Of a stretch of 64,000 nt of DNA, positions 62,765-64,000 are shown piece after piece. Each line of letters opens with the position of its first letter. Position 1 is the first letter of the stretch. A model generated the notes under the pieces. That model saw nothing but the letters and a program-made list of their open reading frames with translations, did no database searches and was not told the origin of the DNA. The position numbers and the translations under genes are program-made. This DNA comes from Planctomycetota bacterium (GTDB lineage Bacteria; Planctomycetota; Planctomycetia; Pirellulales; Pirellulaceae): assembly GCA_963204915.1 (NCBI GenBank), contig CAUJHS010000057.1, positions 78,909 to 142,908 on the forward strand, in the 5' to 3' direction.

Positions 62765-64000
62765 TCAAGGGTTGGTGGAGTTGGTGTCGACGCCGGGACG
62801 GCGCAGCCCTTGGCCAGGAATGTTTTGTAGCGAATCGCCCAGATCTTGACGAACGCCCTCCGCCAGACGACGAAGGCGCTGGACGACATCCGGATGCCTG
62901 GCCGCCACGTTGACCGTTTCGCCGGGGTCTTGTTCCAGGTCAAAGAGCGAGAGTTCGAGTTGTTCGACGCGGTAGCCGTGCCGCGTGGCGATGCCCTCAA
63001 CGCCGGACTGCGTAATCGACTTGGGCGCCAGTTGGCCGAAGTTCGAGGGCTTGCCGCCGCGTCCCGGTTCGCCCGCCACGGTGATGTACGGATGCGGGAA
63101 GTGCAGCTTCCAGCGCCCGCTGCGCACCGCCTGGAGCGCCACGCCGGAGTAAAAGAACAACGCCTCATGCGGCGGGCGGGCCTCGGGTTCGTCCAAGATC
63201 AGCCCCAGGGCCGACTTGCCGTCGATCTTGTGCGACGGCGGCTTGCCGCCGACCAGTTCGGTCAGCGTGGGGAGCCAGTCGATCGCCATCCACGGATCGT
63301 CGCATACGCGACCTGCGGGCACGCGGCCCGGCCAGCGCACCAGGCAGGGGACTCGCACACCCCCTTCGAACACCGTGAGCTTCCCCTCGCGCAGCGGAGC
63401 GGCCGATCCGGCATGTTCGCCATAGGAAAGAAACGGTCCGTTGTCGGACATGAAAATCACGAGCGTTCGCGAATCGAGGTCAAGCCGCTGAAGCGTGGCC
63501 AGGATTTCGCCCACAGACCAATCCAGTTCCTCCAGGACATCGCCGTAAAGTCCCGCTTTGCTTTGGCCGCGAAACTTGTCGGACGCGAAGATCGGCACAT
63601 GCGGCATAACGTGCGGCAAGTACAGGAAGAAGGGGCGATCGGCATGACGTTCGATGAATTGAACCGCGCGCTCGGTCAAGCGGCGCGTGAACTGGGACTG
63701 GTCGGGATCGTGTTCAACCACCTTCTCGCCGTCGTACAGCGGCAGCGGCGGCATCTCCGCGGCGAGTACGGGATGATACTTCGAGTTGTCGTTCGAGTAG
63801 GGAATGCCGAACCATTCATCAAAACCGTGCCGCAGCGGATGAAACTTGAGCCGCGTGCCCAGGTGCCACTTGCCCATCCCTGCGGTGGCGTAGCCGCGCT
63901 CGCGGAGCATTTCAGGCAACAGCCATTCGTCTTCATGGACGCCGTCGCGGCTGGTGTGGTTGTACGCGCCGTGCATGCCAAGGCGGTTCGGATAGGCGCC
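62765..64000 (-). CDS. Sulfatase (5' partial)
   Basis: The frame enters the window at base 64000 as GAYPNRLGMHGAYNH, typical of the segment just after the formylglycine site, which lies outside. Seen: AGMGKWHLGTRLKFHPLRHG, FFLYLPHVMPHVPI, IFMSDNGPFLSYGEHAGSAA, PLREGKLTVFEGGVRVPCLV and WLPTLTELVG, all sulfatase motifs including metal ligands Asp-Asn (SDN) and the GK/GKxxxxEGGxRVP catalytic-lysine region. Hydrolyses sulfate esters, likely of algal polysaccharides; planctomycetes carry many. C-terminus complete at 62765. Confidence 0.9.
   Translation of the reverse strand, partial: GAYPNRLGMHGAYNHTSRDGVHEDEWLLPEMLRERGYATAGMGKWHLGTRLKFHPLRHGFDEWFGIPYSNDNSKYHPVLAAEMPPLPLYDGEKVVEHDPDQSQFTRRLTERAVQFIERHADRPFFLYLPHVMPHVPIFASDKFRGQSKAGLYGDVLEELDWSVGEILATLQRLDLDSRTLVIFMSDNGPFLSYGEHAGSAAPLREGKLTVFEGGVRVPCLVRWPGRVPAGRVCDDPWMAIDWLPTLTELVGGKPPSHKIDGKSALGLILDEPEARPPHEALFFYSGVALQAVRSGRWKLHFPHPYITVAGEPGRGGKPSNFGQLAPKSITQSGVEGIATRHGYRVEQLELSLFDLEQDPGETVNVAARHPDVVQRLRRLAEGVRQDLGDSLQNIPGQGLRRPGVDTNSTNP

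Noticed and set aside
1..64000. CRISPR array, tRNA or rRNA genes
   Set aside because: No direct-repeat/spacer pattern and no cloverleaf or rRNA sequence recognised by eye; a tRNAscan or Infernal run would settle it.

Overview
This 64 kb window is a gene-dense bacterial chromosome segment that looks planctomycete, most likely Pirellulales; this is inference from gene content. Pointers are the secreted PQQ-type beta-propeller whose mature N-terminus reads NWPAWRGP, two Ser/Thr kinases with TPR or RDD membrane parts, a WD40-PDZ-caspase protein, a sulfatase, a PL10-like pectate lyase, a PEP-CTERM remnant, a small protein beginning MIQENPYQAP and several short membrane proteins with MQYRLRTLVL- or RDLFWLL-type N-termini. 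Almost nothing is organised in long operons and both strands are used about equally. I recognise no tRNA, rRNA or CRISPR array.

Layout. 0-8 kb: partial PQQ propeller, fabI, a secreted-type methyltransferase, two small membrane proteins, then on the minus strand a stand-alone sigma-70 region-4-like ORF followed by a TPR kinase, a 63-aa ORF with its own terminator, and rsmG. 8-17 kb: anchored propeller protein, PL10-like lyase, CDP-alcohol phosphatidyltransferase, DUF427 protein and an SbcD/SbcC-like (YhaO/YhaN-like) pair. 17-25 kb: small membrane proteins, a kinase-RDD-pseudokinase-RDD protein, a DUF4190-type protein, a DUF900 lipoprotein hydrolase and a secreted protein. 25-32.5 kb: acyl-CoA carboxylase carboxyltransferase, then a minus-strand group with DUF4178-zinc ribbon protein, tiny membrane protein, DUF350 protein and membrane spermidine synthase, and a divergent methyltransferase. 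32.5-47 kb: HDOD/degenerate GGDEF regulator, LRR-like and 48-aa proteins, LOG-family protein, an MdlAB-like heterodimeric ABC exporter flanking a palindromic repeat, ABM monooxygenase, an AAG-DUF202-nitroreductase operon, a CpsB-type PHP phosphatase and DAHP synthase. 47-54.4 kb: vWA lipoprotein, NDH-SelD fusion, SRPBCC protein and HerA-like ATPase.

54.4-59.3 kb is a plastic region. It holds a headless PEP-CTERM gene, then an integron-type cassette array: four minus-strand cassettes (membrane protein, HELGH zincin, unknown protein, SUKH protein), each ending in an attC-like site. Three attC sites are complete, the terminal one is cut in half, and no integrase gene is visible, so it fits a CALIN (cluster of attC sites lacking integrase). 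Beyond it lie IS-like repeats, a broken transposase HTH and a kinase N-terminal stub. 59.3-64 kb: a WD40-PDZ-caspase gene split by one in-frame TGA, and a sulfatase running off the end.

The observations most worth following are the cassette array, the DUF4178/DUF350/aminopropyltransferase group, the in-frame TGA, the internal pseudokinase and the NDH-SelD fusion.
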